Below, one piece after another: positions 1 to 7,247 of a stretch of 17,126 nt of DNA. How positions within the stretch are numbered: the stretch's first letter is position 1; each line of letters opens with the position of its first letter. This stretch comes from Flavobacteriaceae bacterium (lineage in GTDB: Bacteria > Bacteroidota > Bacteroidia > Flavobacteriales > Flavobacteriaceae). Below the pieces are notes generated by a model that made no database searches, was not told the origin of the DNA, and saw nothing but the letters and a program-made list of their open reading frames with translations. Position numbers and translations under genes: made by a program. The DNA lies in assembly GCA_947472705.1 (NCBI GenBank), contig CANJDA010000031.1:1-17126 (forward strand), in the 5' to 3' direction.

Positions 1-81
1 GAAGCTAAAAGAAGCAATAAATTATAAAGAAAAAGCATTCCAAAATTTTTGTTGGGCTAAAATACGTTTCTTTTGCTGAAC

Positions 82-113
82 TTGAAATTCTACTTCAGAA
101 TTTCTTACTTTTG
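82..113 (+). promoter_or_regulatory. Promoter of the sugar aminotransferase-galE unit
   Basis: A TTG at 82-84 and TACTTTTG at 106-113 are 21 bases apart. This fits the Bacteroidota housekeeping promoter (TTG, about 17-23 bases, TAnnTTTG). The -7 element ends 19 bases before the ATG at 133, leaving a short leader. It therefore argues against the in-frame upstream ATG at 73, which would lie ahead of the promoter. Confidence 0.6.
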
Positions 114-132
114 CGACTTATATTTTAATAGT

Positions 133-1263
133 ATGAGAAAAATTCAAATGGTTGACTTAAAAAGTCAATATGATAAAATAAAAGATGCAGTCAACGCTTC
201 CATTCAAGAAGTTTTAGATACTACAACGTACATCAACGGCCCATTGGTTCATGAATTTCAAAAAAACTTAGAGCAATACATAGACGTAAAACATGTGATT
301 CCGTGTGCTAATGGTACTGACGCATTGCAAATTGCCATGATGGGCTTGGATTTAAAACCAGGGGATGAAGTTATAACGGCCGATTTTACTTTTGCAGCAA
401 CAGTAGAAGTGATTGCCTTATTACAATTGACTCCAGTTTTAGTGGATGTGGATATCGTGAATATGAATATTTCTATCGATGCCATAAAGAAAGCCATTAC
501 GCCAAAAACCAAAGCAATTGTACCAGTACATTTATTCGGAAGAGCTGCCAATATGGAAGCGATTATGGCCATTGCAAAAGAGCACAATTTATACGTAATT
601 GAAGATAATGCACAAGCCATTGGAGCAAATTGTAAATTCTCTGACGGAACTAAAAAGAAAGCTGGAACCATTGGACATGTTTCTTCAACTTCATTTTTTC
701 CATCAAAAAATTTAGGATGTTATGGAGATGGCGGTGCTATTTTCACCAATGACGATGCTTTGGCACACAAAATAAGAGGCATTGTGAATCATGGAATGTA
801 TGTGCGTTACCACCATGATGTAGTAGGAGTGAACTCTCGTTTAGATAGTATTCAAGCAGGTGTTTTGAATGCAAAATTACCTCTGTTAGACGATTATGGG
901 AAAGCACGTCAGGATGCCGCTCGTAAATATACTGCTGCTTTTGATGGACATAAAAATATCATTGCACCAAGTATCTGTGATATCTGTGATTGTCACGTTT
1001 TCCACCAATATACTTTACGAATTATCGATGCAGATAGAAATGCGTTGATGGAACATTTATTAGCCAAGGGAATTCCATGTGCTATTTATTACCCAATTCC
1101 GTTGCACAGTCAAAAAGCATATGCTGACACTCGTTACAAAGAAGAGGATTTTCCGGTAACAAACCAGTTGGTAAAAGAAGTAATCTCTTTGCCAATGCAC
1201 ACCGAATTAGACGATGAGCAAATCAAGTTTATTACAGACAGTGTTTTAGAGTTTTTAAAATAA
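133..1263 (+). CDS. DegT/DnrJ/EryC1/StrS-family PLP sugar aminotransferase (WbpE-like)
   Basis: A 376-residue PLP-dependent aminotransferase that transfers an amino group, usually from glutamate, to a keto-sugar nucleotide for lipopolysaccharide, capsule or glycoprotein sugars. Visible family signatures are the cofactor phosphate-binding GTDA at residues 61-64, the EDNAQ stretch at 157-161 (the aspartate contacts the pyridine nitrogen), and the PLP lysine K192 in FFPSKNLGCYGDGG. RYHH and GVNSRLD follow shortly after. Overall the sequence resembles WbpE, the UDP-3-keto-GlcNAcA aminotransferase, more than ArnB, but the exact sugar cannot be told from sequence alone. Start: ATG at 133, because the upstream in-frame ATG at 73 precedes the promoter and adds a non-conserved tail. 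A 9-bp direct duplication (972-980 and 981-989) encodes ICDICD near residue 283. galE starts one base after the stop, so the two are almost certainly co-transcribed. Confidence 0.9.
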   Translation: MRKIQMVDLKSQYDKIKDAVNASIQEVLDTTTYINGPLVHEFQKNLEQYIDVKHVIPCANGTDALQIAMMGLDLKPGDEVITADFTFAATVEVIALLQLTPVLVDVDIVNMNISIDAIKKAITPKTKAIVPVHLFGRAANMEAIMAIAKEHNLYVIEDNAQAIGANCKFSDGTKKKAGTIGHVSSTSFFPSKNLGCYGDGGAIFTNDDALAHKIRGIVNHGMYVRYHHDVVGVNSRLDSIQAGVLNAKLPLLDDYGKARQDAARKYTAAFDGHKNIIAPSICDICDCHVFHQYTLRIIDADRNALMEHLLAKGIPCAIYYPIPLHSQKAYADTRYKEEDFPVTNQLVKEVISLPMHTELDDEQIKFITDSVLEFLK

Positions 1264-1264
1264 G

Positions 1265-2278
1265 ATGAAAGTAATAGTTACAGGTGGATTAGGTTTTATT
1301 GGATCGCATACTGTTGTTGAATTGCAAAGTCAAGGTTTTGAGGTGGTTGCTGTTGACAATCTTTCTAATTCTTCGATTGATGTATTGGATGGTATTGAAA
1401 AAATATCTGGCAAAAAAACCATCTTCGAAAATATTGATTTAAGAGATAAATCAGTGGTTCAAGATTTTTTTAAAAGACATAAAGATACCGTTGGAGTTAT
1501 TCATTTTGCAGCATCAAAAGCTGTGGGAGAAAGTGTAGAAAACCCATTGCTATATTATGAAAATAACATCAATGCACTGGTGTATGTTTTACAAGAACTA
1601 ACAAAATTACCTCTAGCTAATTTTATATTTAGTTCGTCTTGTACCGTTTATGGTCAAGCTGAAAAAATGCCAATTACAGAAGATGCATTCGTACAACCAG
1701 CTATGTCTCCTTATGGAAATACTAAGCAAATAGGCGAAGAAATTATTCGAGACGTTGCTAAAGTTTCAAACATGAATTCCATATTACTCCGATATTTTAA
1801 TCCAATTGGAGCACATCCAACAGCAGAAATAGGAGAGCTTCCACTTGGAGTTCCTCAAAATTTAGTACCATTTATTACGCAAACGGCTATTGGGTTAAGA
1901 GAAAAGCTTTCTGTTTTTGGAGATGATTACCCAACACCTGATGGAACAGCAATACGCGACTATATTCATGTAGTTGATTTGGCTAAAGCACATGTTATAG
2001 CCTTACAACGGTTGCTAAACAAAAAGAATGCTGAAAATGTAGAAACTTTCAATTTAGGAACTGGCACTGGAAGTTCAGTGCTAGAAGTCATTAATGCTTT
2101 TGAAAAAGTTTCGGGTCAAAAATTGAATTATCAAATTGTTGGTCGGAGAGAAGGCGATGTTGTTTCAGCCTACGCAAATACGAGTAAAGCTAACAATGTT
2201 CTAGGATGGAAATCGGAATCCTCTTTAGAGAATGCATTAGCCTCTGCATGGAAATGGGAGCAAAAAATTAGAAGCTAA
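1265..2278 (+). CDS. galE: UDP-glucose 4-epimerase
   Basis: A 337-residue short-chain dehydrogenase/reductase that interconverts UDP-glucose and UDP-galactose (often also the N-acetyl forms) using tightly bound NAD. The N-terminal Rossmann glycine motif GGLGFIGSH is at residues 7-15 (G7, G10, G13). The catalytic serine region FSSSCTVYG is at about 122-130, and the catalytic Tyr-Lys pair lies in SPYGNTK (Y150, K154). The conserved LRYFNPIGAHP and RDYIHVVDLA blocks, diagnostic for GalE over other sugar epimerases, are both present. Length is typical (about 338 in E. coli). The ATG lies one base after the stop of the aminotransferase gene, which implies translational coupling and a shared role in supplying nucleotide sugars for surface polysaccharide. 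No Leloir-pathway partners such as galK or galT are in the window. Confidence 0.95.
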   Translation: MKVIVTGGLGFIGSHTVVELQSQGFEVVAVDNLSNSSIDVLDGIEKISGKKTIFENIDLRDKSVVQDFFKRHKDTVGVIHFAASKAVGESVENPLLYYENNINALVYVLQELTKLPLANFIFSSSCTVYGQAEKMPITEDAFVQPAMSPYGNTKQIGEEIIRDVAKVSNMNSILLRYFNPIGAHPTAEIGELPLGVPQNLVPFITQTAIGLREKLSVFGDDYPTPDGTAIRDYIHVVDLAKAHVIALQRLLNKKNAENVETFNLGTGTGSSVLEVINAFEKVSGQKLNYQIVGRREGDVVSAYANTSKANNVLGWKSESSLENALASAWKWEQKIRS

Positions 2279-2339
2279 CTTTCTTTTTAATATAATTGAA
2301 GATTGTGGCACTACTGTCGTAATCAAAGCACAAAAAACG

Positions 2340-3230
2340 ATGACAGAAAAGCCAGACTTTAAATTAATTTTATGCTTAGTTGTTGTTGCTGTTGTTTGGG
2401 GAACCACATATTTAGGAATTAGAGTTGCCGTAGAAACAATGCCACCTTGGTATATTACTTCTACAAGACAAGGAGTGGCTGCATTGATTGTTTTGTTTAT
2501 TTTACTTTATAAAAAACAACTCGCTTGGATTGGTTGGGGAAATTTTAAATTACAAGCAATAGCGTCTATTTTGATGATTGTTATTGCTAACGGATTTACC
2601 ACTATTGCAGAACAAACTTTGCCAAGCGGATTAACTTCAATTTTAAGCGCTTTATCTCCTCTAGTCGTATTTATGGGAAGTTCATTGTTTGGTTTACAAA
2701 AGCCGAATTTCAGAGGGTTTATAGGCGTAATGTTAGGTTTTTCAGGCGTTGTTTTTATTTTTAGAGAGGGTCTTGGAGACATATTAGATCCCAATTACAA
2801 AACAGGAGTATTGTTTTTAAGTATTGCTATTTTAGCTTGGTCGTCGGGAACAGTATTTTCTAAAAAACATACGCATAAGTCAAACAATATTGCGCTTAAT
2901 TTATTTTATCAATTCACTATAGCTTCCATAATTCAATTGTTTTTGGCATTACTTTTTTCTCCAAATGTAGATGTTAGTTTGTGGAGTTTCAGAAGTATGG
3001 CAGCCACTTTATATTTAGCCATATTTGGATCTGTAGCTGCATTTTTTTGCTATCACTATGCCTTAAAAAGAGTTTCTGCAATTCAAGTTTCTATATTGAA
3101 TTATATTAATACTATAATTGCAGTTTTTTTAGGTTGGTTGTTACTTAATGAAGTGATTAAGTTTGATTTTGTAATAGCAACAGTTTTAATAATTTTGGGT
3201 GTTTTTATTACCAATTATAAGAAAAAATAA
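2340..3230 (+). CDS. EamA/DMT-superfamily transporter (RhaT/YdcZ-like permease)
   Basis: A 296-residue integral membrane protein with about ten hydrophobic helices arranged as two EamA repeats (roughly residues 8-140 and 155-293). It begins with the family's VVWGTTYLGIRVAVE motif in the first helix and ends in a short lysine-rich cytoplasmic tail (NYKKK). Such carriers export or import small metabolites such as amino acids, nucleobases or sugars; the substrate cannot be predicted here. It lies 61 bases after galE. No clear promoter or terminator is seen in that gap, so read-through from galE is possible, but a functional link is not shown. It converges on the lipoprotein gene across a shared terminator. 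Confidence 0.85.
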   Translation: MTEKPDFKLILCLVVVAVVWGTTYLGIRVAVETMPPWYITSTRQGVAALIVLFILLYKKQLAWIGWGNFKLQAIASILMIVIANGFTTIAEQTLPSGLTSILSALSPLVVFMGSSLFGLQKPNFRGFIGVMLGFSGVVFIFREGLGDILDPNYKTGVLFLSIAILAWSSGTVFSKKHTHKSNNIALNLFYQFTIASIIQLFLALLFSPNVDVSLWSFRSMAATLYLAIFGSVAAFFCYHYALKRVSAIQVSILNYINTIIAVFLGWLLLNEVIKFDFVIATVLIILGVFITNYKKK

Positions 3231-3253
3231 ATCCCCACATTAAGTGAGGATTT
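3229..3253. terminator. Convergent, probably bidirectional hairpin terminator
   Basis: The 10-bp arms AAATCCCCAC (3229-3238) and GTGAGGATTT (3244-3253) enclose a 5-base loop. On the plus strand one position is a C-A mismatch; on the minus strand the same position is a U-G pair, so the minus-strand hairpin is intact. A minus-strand U run (3222-3227) follows it. It lies between the stop of the plus-strand transporter and the stop of the minus-strand lipoprotein, and probably serves both. Confidence 0.75.
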
Positions 3254-3257
3254 AGAA

Positions 3258-3521
3258 TTATTTTTTTACAGATTCTTTCAGTTTTTTAGCCGCCTCTTCC
3301 ATTTTGTTAGCACTTTTTATTACAGCACTATCCATTTTGGTTTTTGCTTTTTCTTTTACTGAATCTAATTTGTTTTCAGCTTTTACTTTGGCAGAGTCAA
3401 TAGTCTCTTTTACTTCTTCCGTAACGGCATCTTTTGCGTCTTCCAGTTTTTCTTTTGTTTTGTCTTGACAAGAAAACAGGGTAAGAGCCATAAAAGCAAT
3501 TGCTAAAATTGTTTTTTTCAT
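3258..3521 (-). CDS. Small charged lipoprotein with amphipathic helical repeats
   Basis: An 87-residue predicted lipoprotein. MKKTILAIAFMALTLFSC is a signal peptide ending in a lipobox with the lipidated cysteine at C18. The rest is almost wholly Lys/Glu/Asp/Ala with periodic short units (KTKEKLEDAK, KVKAENKLDSVKEKAK, TKMDSAVIKSANKMEE), predicting one long amphipathic or coiled helix similar in style to LEA/apolipoprotein-like repeats. No enzymatic motif is present and the function is unknown; an envelope tether or stress-protective role is a guess. The ORF can be extended upstream to 3575, but that would overlap the M23 gene and bury the signal peptide, so the ATG at 3521 is chosen. It begins 13 bases after the M23 peptidase stop and is probably co-transcribed. 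A TAACTTTG box at 3580-3587, inside the end of the M23 gene, might add a promoter, but no well-spaced -33 element is seen. Confidence 0.75.
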   Translation of the reverse strand: MKKTILAIAFMALTLFSCQDKTKEKLEDAKDAVTEEVKETIDSAKVKAENKLDSVKEKAKTKMDSAVIKSANKMEEAAKKLKESVKK

Positions 3522-3534
3522 TTGATATATTGTT

Positions 3535-4974
3535 TTAGTTTTTGATAATCTTCTTGCTAATCCTAGACGTAGCATTATCCAAAGTTAAAAAATAAATACC
3601 ATTGGATAATGTATCAACAGCAAATGACTTTTCAAGTTTGTTGTTGTCAATGGTAATATTTTCAGTCGCTATTAGTTGTCCTGCAACGTTGGTCAATTTC
3701 AAGGTGTATTTTCCATTTTCAATAGCAGCTGCACTAATGATGAAAGTATGACTTACAGGATTTGGAAATATATTGAATTGATTAACTTCTGAAATAGGTT
3801 CTATCCCTAAATTATGAGTAATAGTAAAAGTTTTAGAACAAGTTACCCCATTATAGGTAGCTTGAAAGGTATAAACACCATCAATTGTTGGTAGCAATTT
3901 AGAAAAGCCATAATAACGAGTTTTGTTGAATGTAGGCATAATATAAGTCCAGCTGTTGAATGTTGTGCCATTTGGATTTAATATTGACATTGACAGTGTA
4001 GTATTGGCTGGGATCTCTCTAGTGAAAATATAAAATTTTGCATAACCAGCTGTTAATCCAGCACCTTGAAACGGCACTTGAAAAACATCACTCTCAGTCA
4101 TTACATCACTATCAGGACAAGTAGCCATAGCTATATCGGTGGTATTAACCGATACTTTCATTATAGCAGGATCAGTATGTGGTTTTTGAACAGCCCACCA
4201 TGAATTGGCATTCAAAAGATTGCAATTTCCAGAAAATGGATCTTTATAGGTAGTGTTCGTAGTTCCTGACCATACTTCAAAATGAAGGTGTGGGCCAGAT
4301 GAACTTCCCGAACTTCCAACTACCCCCAAATATTCTCCGGCAACCACTGTTTGCCCAACAGTTTTTGTAGTAACAGAACCATTTTTCATATGCCAATATA
4401 AAGCATAGCTCCCATCAGCATGTTGAATGACAATAGAGTTTGCCGTCATTGTATTAGAAGCGCAATTTCGGTCAAAATTACCATCATTTCTTTGAATGAT
4501 TGTACCAGGTGCTGCGGCTATTACTTCAATCTGACTGTTGTCCATTTTGTAAAAACCATAAGGCCATATAGCAATATCAGTTCCTTGATGTCCATCGTAA
4601 GTATTGGTTTCACAATTAAAATCCTGTATGGCAGTAGCAGCGGTGTTTTGGTCAACATAAGAACCGATAAAATAATATTGACATTGAGAAAAACCTGTTG
4701 CCATACGTAAAGGCCAAATTAGAGAAGTAGTCAGAGAATTTTTAGTAGCGTTGTTTTCTAAATGCAATTTTTTCAGATTATCACTGATTTCTGTATTTAG
4801 AATAGAGTATTCCTGAGCAGAGATACAAGGATGTTTTGCGTCGTTTATAGCAAAAGTAAAGCCACCATCATCAACTTGTAAATCAGAGGTATTGTTTTGT
4901 GCACGGAGTAGGATAGATGCCAAAAGCAAAAAATTAAAACCTACTATTTTCAATATTTTGGGTATATTTTCCAT
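3535..4974 (-). CDS. Secreted M23 (LytM) metallopeptidase with T9SS sorting domain
   Basis: A 479-residue secreted protein. Residues 1-26 form a signal peptide (hydrophobic core FNFLLLASILL, cleavage after RAQ). Residues about 95-260 are an M23/LytM zinc endopeptidase domain with H129 and D133 in HQGTD, H195 in YWHM, and the HxH pair H229/H231 in HLHFEV. All expected zinc-binding and catalytic positions are intact, so activity against peptidoglycan cross-bridges or other glycine-rich peptides is plausible. A beta-rich segment of unclear family follows (about 265-390). The C-terminal 75 residues (FNIFPNP... to SNGIYFLTL...KKIIKN) are a type A T9SS sorting domain, implying export through the outer membrane and removal of that tail. 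It is the first gene of a two-gene unit with the small lipoprotein. A TACATTTG -7 box lies 23 bases upstream of the ATG. Confidence 0.9.
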   Translation of the reverse strand: MENIPKILKIVGFNFLLLASILLRAQNNTSDLQVDDGGFTFAINDAKHPCISAQEYSILNTEISDNLKKLHLENNATKNSLTTSLIWPLRMATGFSQCQYYFIGSYVDQNTAATAIQDFNCETNTYDGHQGTDIAIWPYGFYKMDNSQIEVIAAAPGTIIQRNDGNFDRNCASNTMTANSIVIQHADGSYALYWHMKNGSVTTKTVGQTVVAGEYLGVVGSSGSSSGPHLHFEVWSGTTNTTYKDPFSGNCNLLNANSWWAVQKPHTDPAIMKVSVNTTDIAMATCPDSDVMTESDVFQVPFQGAGLTAGYAKFYIFTREIPANTTLSMSILNPNGTTFNSWTYIMPTFNKTRYYGFSKLLPTIDGVYTFQATYNGVTCSKTFTITHNLGIEPISEVNQFNIFPNPVSHTFIISAAAIENGKYTLKLTNVAGQLIATENITIDNNKLEKSFAVDTLSNGIYFLTLDNATSRISKKIIKN

Positions 4975-4997
4975 AGGTTATGTATTTAATTATCAAC

Positions 4998-5005
4998 CAA
5001 ATGTA
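4998..5005 (-). promoter_or_regulatory. Possible -7 element of the M23 peptidase gene
   Basis: Read on the minus strand this is TACATTTG (TAnnTTTG), ending 23 bases before the ATG at 4974. The nearest TTG upstream (5020-5022) is only 14 bases away and lies inside the fabD terminator hairpin, so the -33 match is poor. Confidence 0.4.
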
Positions 5006-5012
5006 AACAAAA

Positions 5013-5038
5013 ATCCCCACAACTTTCGCTGCGGGGAT
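5013..5038 (-). terminator. Rho-independent terminator of fabD
   Basis: The minus-strand RNA folds into an 11-bp stem (5028-5038 with 5013-5023, two G-U pairs) closed by a GAAA tetraloop at 5024-5027 and followed by a U run. It begins about 20 bases after the fabD stop. A GNRA loop plus an uninterrupted stem makes this one of the clearest terminators in the window. Confidence 0.85.
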
Positions 5039-5059
5039 ATAATTTTTATATTGAATTGA

Positions 5060-5932
5060 TTAAGCCGAAATCGTTTCTACTTCTCTGTCAATCTTATTTA
5101 CTAAACCTACTAGTACTTTTCCAGGGCCAACTTCAGTAAAGCTAGTAGCACCATCCTTAATCATTTGTTGTACCGATTGTGTCCATTTTACTGGAGCGGT
5201 TAACTGTATAATTAAATTTTTCTTGATTTCATTTGCATCAGAAACAGCACTTGCCGTCACGTTTTGATATACTGGACAACTCGGGGTGTTGAATGTTGTA
5301 GCTTCTATGGCTGCGGCCAATTCTTCTCTGGCGGGTTCCATCATTGGAGAATGAAAAGCGCCACCAACAGGCAAAATCAAAGCGCGCTTGGCACCAGCTT
5401 CTTTCATCTTTTCGCAGGCTAATTCTACCGCTTTGTATTCACCTGAAATAACCAATTGTCCTGGGCAGTTATAATTGGCAGCCACTACAACCCCATCAAT
5501 TGAAGCGCAAATATCTTCTACAATTTTATCGTCTAAATTTAAAACCGCCGCCATGGTACTTGGTGTAACTTCACAAGCTTTTTGCATGGCTAAAGCACGT
5601 TGAGATACTAATTTCAGCCCATCTTCAAAAGACAAAGCTCCATTGGCTACTAATGCTGAAAATTCACCTAACGAATGTCCGGCAACCATATCAGGATGGA
5701 AATTGTCTAATGTTTTTGCCAAAATTACCGAGTGTAAAAAAACGGCTGGTTGGGTCACCTTGGTTTCTTTCAATTCTTCTGCAGTTCCTTCAAACATAAT
5801 GTCGGTAATGCGGAAACCTAAAATATCATTAGCTTTTTCAAATAAATCTTTGGCTAAAGCCGAATTTTCATATAACTCTTTACCCATTCCGGTAAATTGT
5901 GCTCCTTGTCCAGGAAAAACGTATGCTTTCAT
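5060..5932 (-). CDS. fabD: Malonyl-CoA:ACP S-malonyltransferase
   Basis: A 290-residue cytoplasmic enzyme that loads malonate from malonyl-CoA onto acyl carrier protein, feeding type II fatty-acid elongation. The N-terminal FPGQGAQ (residues 6-12) forms the oxyanion loop. GHSLGEF at 85-91 contains the nucleophile S87, and R111 (SQRALAMQ) binds the malonyl carboxylate. H193 in GGAFHSPMM is the catalytic base. Length is slightly below E. coli FabD (309) but within the family range. It stands alone, with its own promoter at 5958-5986 and a terminator at 5013-5038, and not in a fab cluster. Confidence 0.95.
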   Translation of the reverse strand: MKAYVFPGQGAQFTGMGKELYENSALAKDLFEKANDILGFRITDIMFEGTAEELKETKVTQPAVFLHSVILAKTLDNFHPDMVAGHSLGEFSALVANGALSFEDGLKLVSQRALAMQKACEVTPSTMAAVLNLDDKIVEDICASIDGVVVAANYNCPGQLVISGEYKAVELACEKMKEAGAKRALILPVGGAFHSPMMEPAREELAAAIEATTFNTPSCPVYQNVTASAVSDANEIKKNLIIQLTAPVKWTQSVQQMIKDGATSFTEVGPGKVLVGLVNKIDREVETISA

Positions 5933-5957
5933 TTGATAGTATTATTGTTTTGAACGA

Positions 5958-5986
5958 CAAAAATAGGAATTTTTTTAGGAGCGCAA
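5958..5986 (-). promoter_or_regulatory. Promoter of fabD
   Basis: On the minus strand TTG (5986-5984) and TATTTTTG (5965-5958) are 18 bases apart, a good fit to the Bacteroidota consensus. The -7 box ends 25 bases before the fabD ATG. The -33 TTG falls at the left edge of the interspersed element at 5981-6060. Confidence 0.6.
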
Positions 5987-6060
5987 TGGCTTGGGCTTTC
6001 TTGGTTTCCATTTTCCCGCTGTCCGCTATACAAGGTGCCGCTACCATCGGGGCTAGGGGG
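5981..6060 (-). repeat. Short interspersed element resembling a flavobacterial dispersed repeat
   Basis: This G+C-rich island sits in AT-rich DNA between the FMN reductase stop and the fabD promoter. On the minus strand it begins CCCCCTAGCCCCGATGGTAG, and contains three AGCGG cores (complements at 6038-6042, 6023-6027 and 6016-6020) before GGGAAAATGG. From memory, many flavobacterial genomes carry dispersed copies starting with CCTAGCCCCGAT and ending with ATAGCGGA.AGCGGGA, usually with a variable hairpin arm in the middle; this copy would be a short form with that arm reduced to CACCTTGTAT. It is non-coding as far as I can see. Right next to the FMN reductase gene, it would be transcribed as part of that gene's 3' end. 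Family membership needs a genome-wide search. Confidence 0.55.
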
Positions 6061-6083
6061 TTACTATTGGCAACTTTATAATC

Positions 6084-6611
6084 TTATATTTCAATCGAAT
6101 TGATAATCTCTAATAATTGCTTTTTAAGCTCTGGATTGATAATGCCATTCACAGCATCAAAATTTTCATAGAAAGTAGGTAATGAAAAACTCCCTTTCAC
6201 TTCCGCTCCTTGAAACGGAAATCGTTTAGTAGCAATATCTAAAACACTAGCGCCCCCTCTTGCTCCTGGCGAAGTTGCCAACAGTAACATTGGCTTTTGT
6301 TGGAATGTTTTATTATCAATTCGAGAAGCCCAATCTAGGGTGTTTTTAAACGCAGAAGAATAGGCCCCATTATGTTCTGCTAATGAAAGAACAATGAAGT
6401 CAGCACTTCCTATTTTGGCATAAAATTCTTGTGCCATTGGGTGAATACCATCTTCTTTTTCTTTGTCTACAGAGAAAACAGGCATCTCATATTCATTTAA
6501 ATCCAACACTTCTACAAATACATTGGGGAACAAATTAGCCGCATAATCAGCAAATTGTTTGTTAATTGAATTCTTGCTTGAAGAACCTCCAAAAGCTATA
6601 ATTTTCTTCAT
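6084..6611 (-). CDS. NAD(P)H-dependent FMN reductase-family flavoprotein
   Basis: A 175-residue flavodoxin-fold protein of the NADPH-dependent FMN reductase family (SsuE/ChrR/YieF/ArsH type), which reduces flavin, quinones or other electrophiles with NAD(P)H. The N-terminal FGGSSSKNSINKQ (about 7-19) is the FMN phosphate loop. LSLAEHNGAYSSAFKNTLDW (about 77-96) matches the family's (P)EYNxSxxxxLKNxxDW motif, with His in place of Tyr. SPGARGGASVL (about 113-123) is the second flavin-binding loop. It is the last gene of the five-gene pirin operon: its ATG overlaps the TGA of the yjdI-like gene by four bases (ATGA), showing translational coupling. The substrate is unknown; the context suggests redox stress. 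Confidence 0.88.
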   Translation of the reverse strand: MKKIIAFGGSSSKNSINKQFADYAANLFPNVFVEVLDLNEYEMPVFSVDKEKEDGIHPMAQEFYAKIGSADFIVLSLAEHNGAYSSAFKNTLDWASRIDNKTFQQKPMLLLATSPGARGGASVLDIATKRFPFQGAEVKGSFSLPTFYENFDAVNGIINPELKKQLLEIINSIEI

Positions 6612-6838
6612 TTGTCTTTGTTAATATAATAGGTTAATGCACCAGACGGGCATTTTTTTACGGTCTCAATTATTTTATCTGTAGAAGAACCATCAGGAAT
6701 AATCCATGGTTTTTCCTTTGGTTTGAATACGTCTGGATTGTTTTTTACGCAATTGGCAGAATGGATGCATTTGCCCGATTGCCACACTATGGTCACTTCG
6801 CCATTGGTGTATTCTTTGGTTAGGTCTTTCGGATCCAT
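6608..6838 (-). CDS. YjdI-like small Fe-S cluster protein
   Basis: A 76-residue cytoplasmic protein of the YjdI / divergent mono-cluster ferredoxin family. The core is WQSGKCIHSANCVKN (C24, H26, C30) followed by KCPSGAL (C63). This gives only three cysteines, so the cluster would be 3Fe-4S, or 4Fe-4S with a non-cysteine fourth ligand; H26 is one candidate, by inference. The conserved PWI.PD stretch between the two halves is typical of the family. In E. coli yjdI is next to yjdJ, and both are clustered here too. Its start codon shares a base with the stop of osmC (TAATG arrangement), and its stop overlaps the FMN reductase start by four bases. An electron-transfer role to or from that flavoprotein is plausible but not shown. 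Confidence 0.85.
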   Translation of the reverse strand: MDPKDLTKEYTNGEVTIVWQSGKCIHSANCVKNNPDVFKPKEKPWIIPDGSSTDKIIETVKKCPSGALTYYINKDK

Positions 6839-7245
6839 TATATAGTGGTGTTAATAGTTATTTTGTTTTTTAATAATTTAGAAATAGGACATTTATCAGC
6901 AATTATGAGTAATCGTTCTCTTTGTTCGGCACTAATGTTGGTTGAGAATGTTATTATTCTTGAAATAGTGGTTTCTAATGCTTTACCTATTTGCTGTTCT
7001 AAATTTAAAGAAATAGAAATTTCGGGAATATCCCAACCTTTTCTATCAATATACATCCGCAATGTTGATAGAGTACAACCCGCTAATGAAGCCAAAAAAG
7101 TAGAAAAGGGATCAGGACCTAGGTCTTGTCCGCCAATGCTTTCAGGTTCATCCATTAGTAAGGTGCCGTTACGCCATGAAATGGTACACAAATAGGTTTG
7201 TGTACCTATTTTTCCTTCTATATTATTTTCTAAAAGATTTGCCAT
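6838..7245 (-). CDS. OsmC-family protein
   Basis: A 135-residue protein of the OsmC/Ohr superfamily, whose members reduce organic hydroperoxides with a pair of reactive cysteines. C57 sits in the conserved SLAGCTLSTLRMY helix and C119 in ADKCPISKLL, matching the two catalytic positions. The GPDPFSTFLASLAGC context is typical of the general OsmC/YhfA-like branch and differs from classical Ohr, so the true substrate is uncertain. The GNAT gene stop lies only two bases upstream of this ATG, and the yjdI-like ATG overlaps this stop. Its position between a Fe-S protein and an acyltransferase supports a role in thiol or peroxide homeostasis. Confidence 0.9.
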   Translation of the reverse strand: MANLLENNIEGKIGTQTYLCTISWRNGTLLMDEPESIGGQDLGPDPFSTFLASLAGCTLSTLRMYIDRKGWDIPEISISLNLEQQIGKALETTISRIITFSTNISAEQRERLLIIADKCPISKLLKNKITINTTI

Positions 7246-7247
7246 GA

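Noticed and set aside
1..72. Possible 3' end of an upstream plus-strand gene
   Set aside because: Two plus frames are open from the edge (stops at 25-27 and 77-79), but neither tail resembles a recognisable protein end, so no call is made.
73..132. Longer N-terminus for the DegT aminotransferase
   Set aside because: It would start ahead of the TTG/TAnnTTTG promoter, and the extra 20 residues do not resemble the family's start.
258..671. 137-residue minus-strand ORF inside the aminotransferase gene
   Set aside because: Shadow of a well-supported gene; no domain and no promoter context.
5899..6081. 60-residue plus-strand ORF spanning the fabD start and the interspersed element
   Set aside because: Overlaps the fabD promoter and the repeat; no family resemblance.
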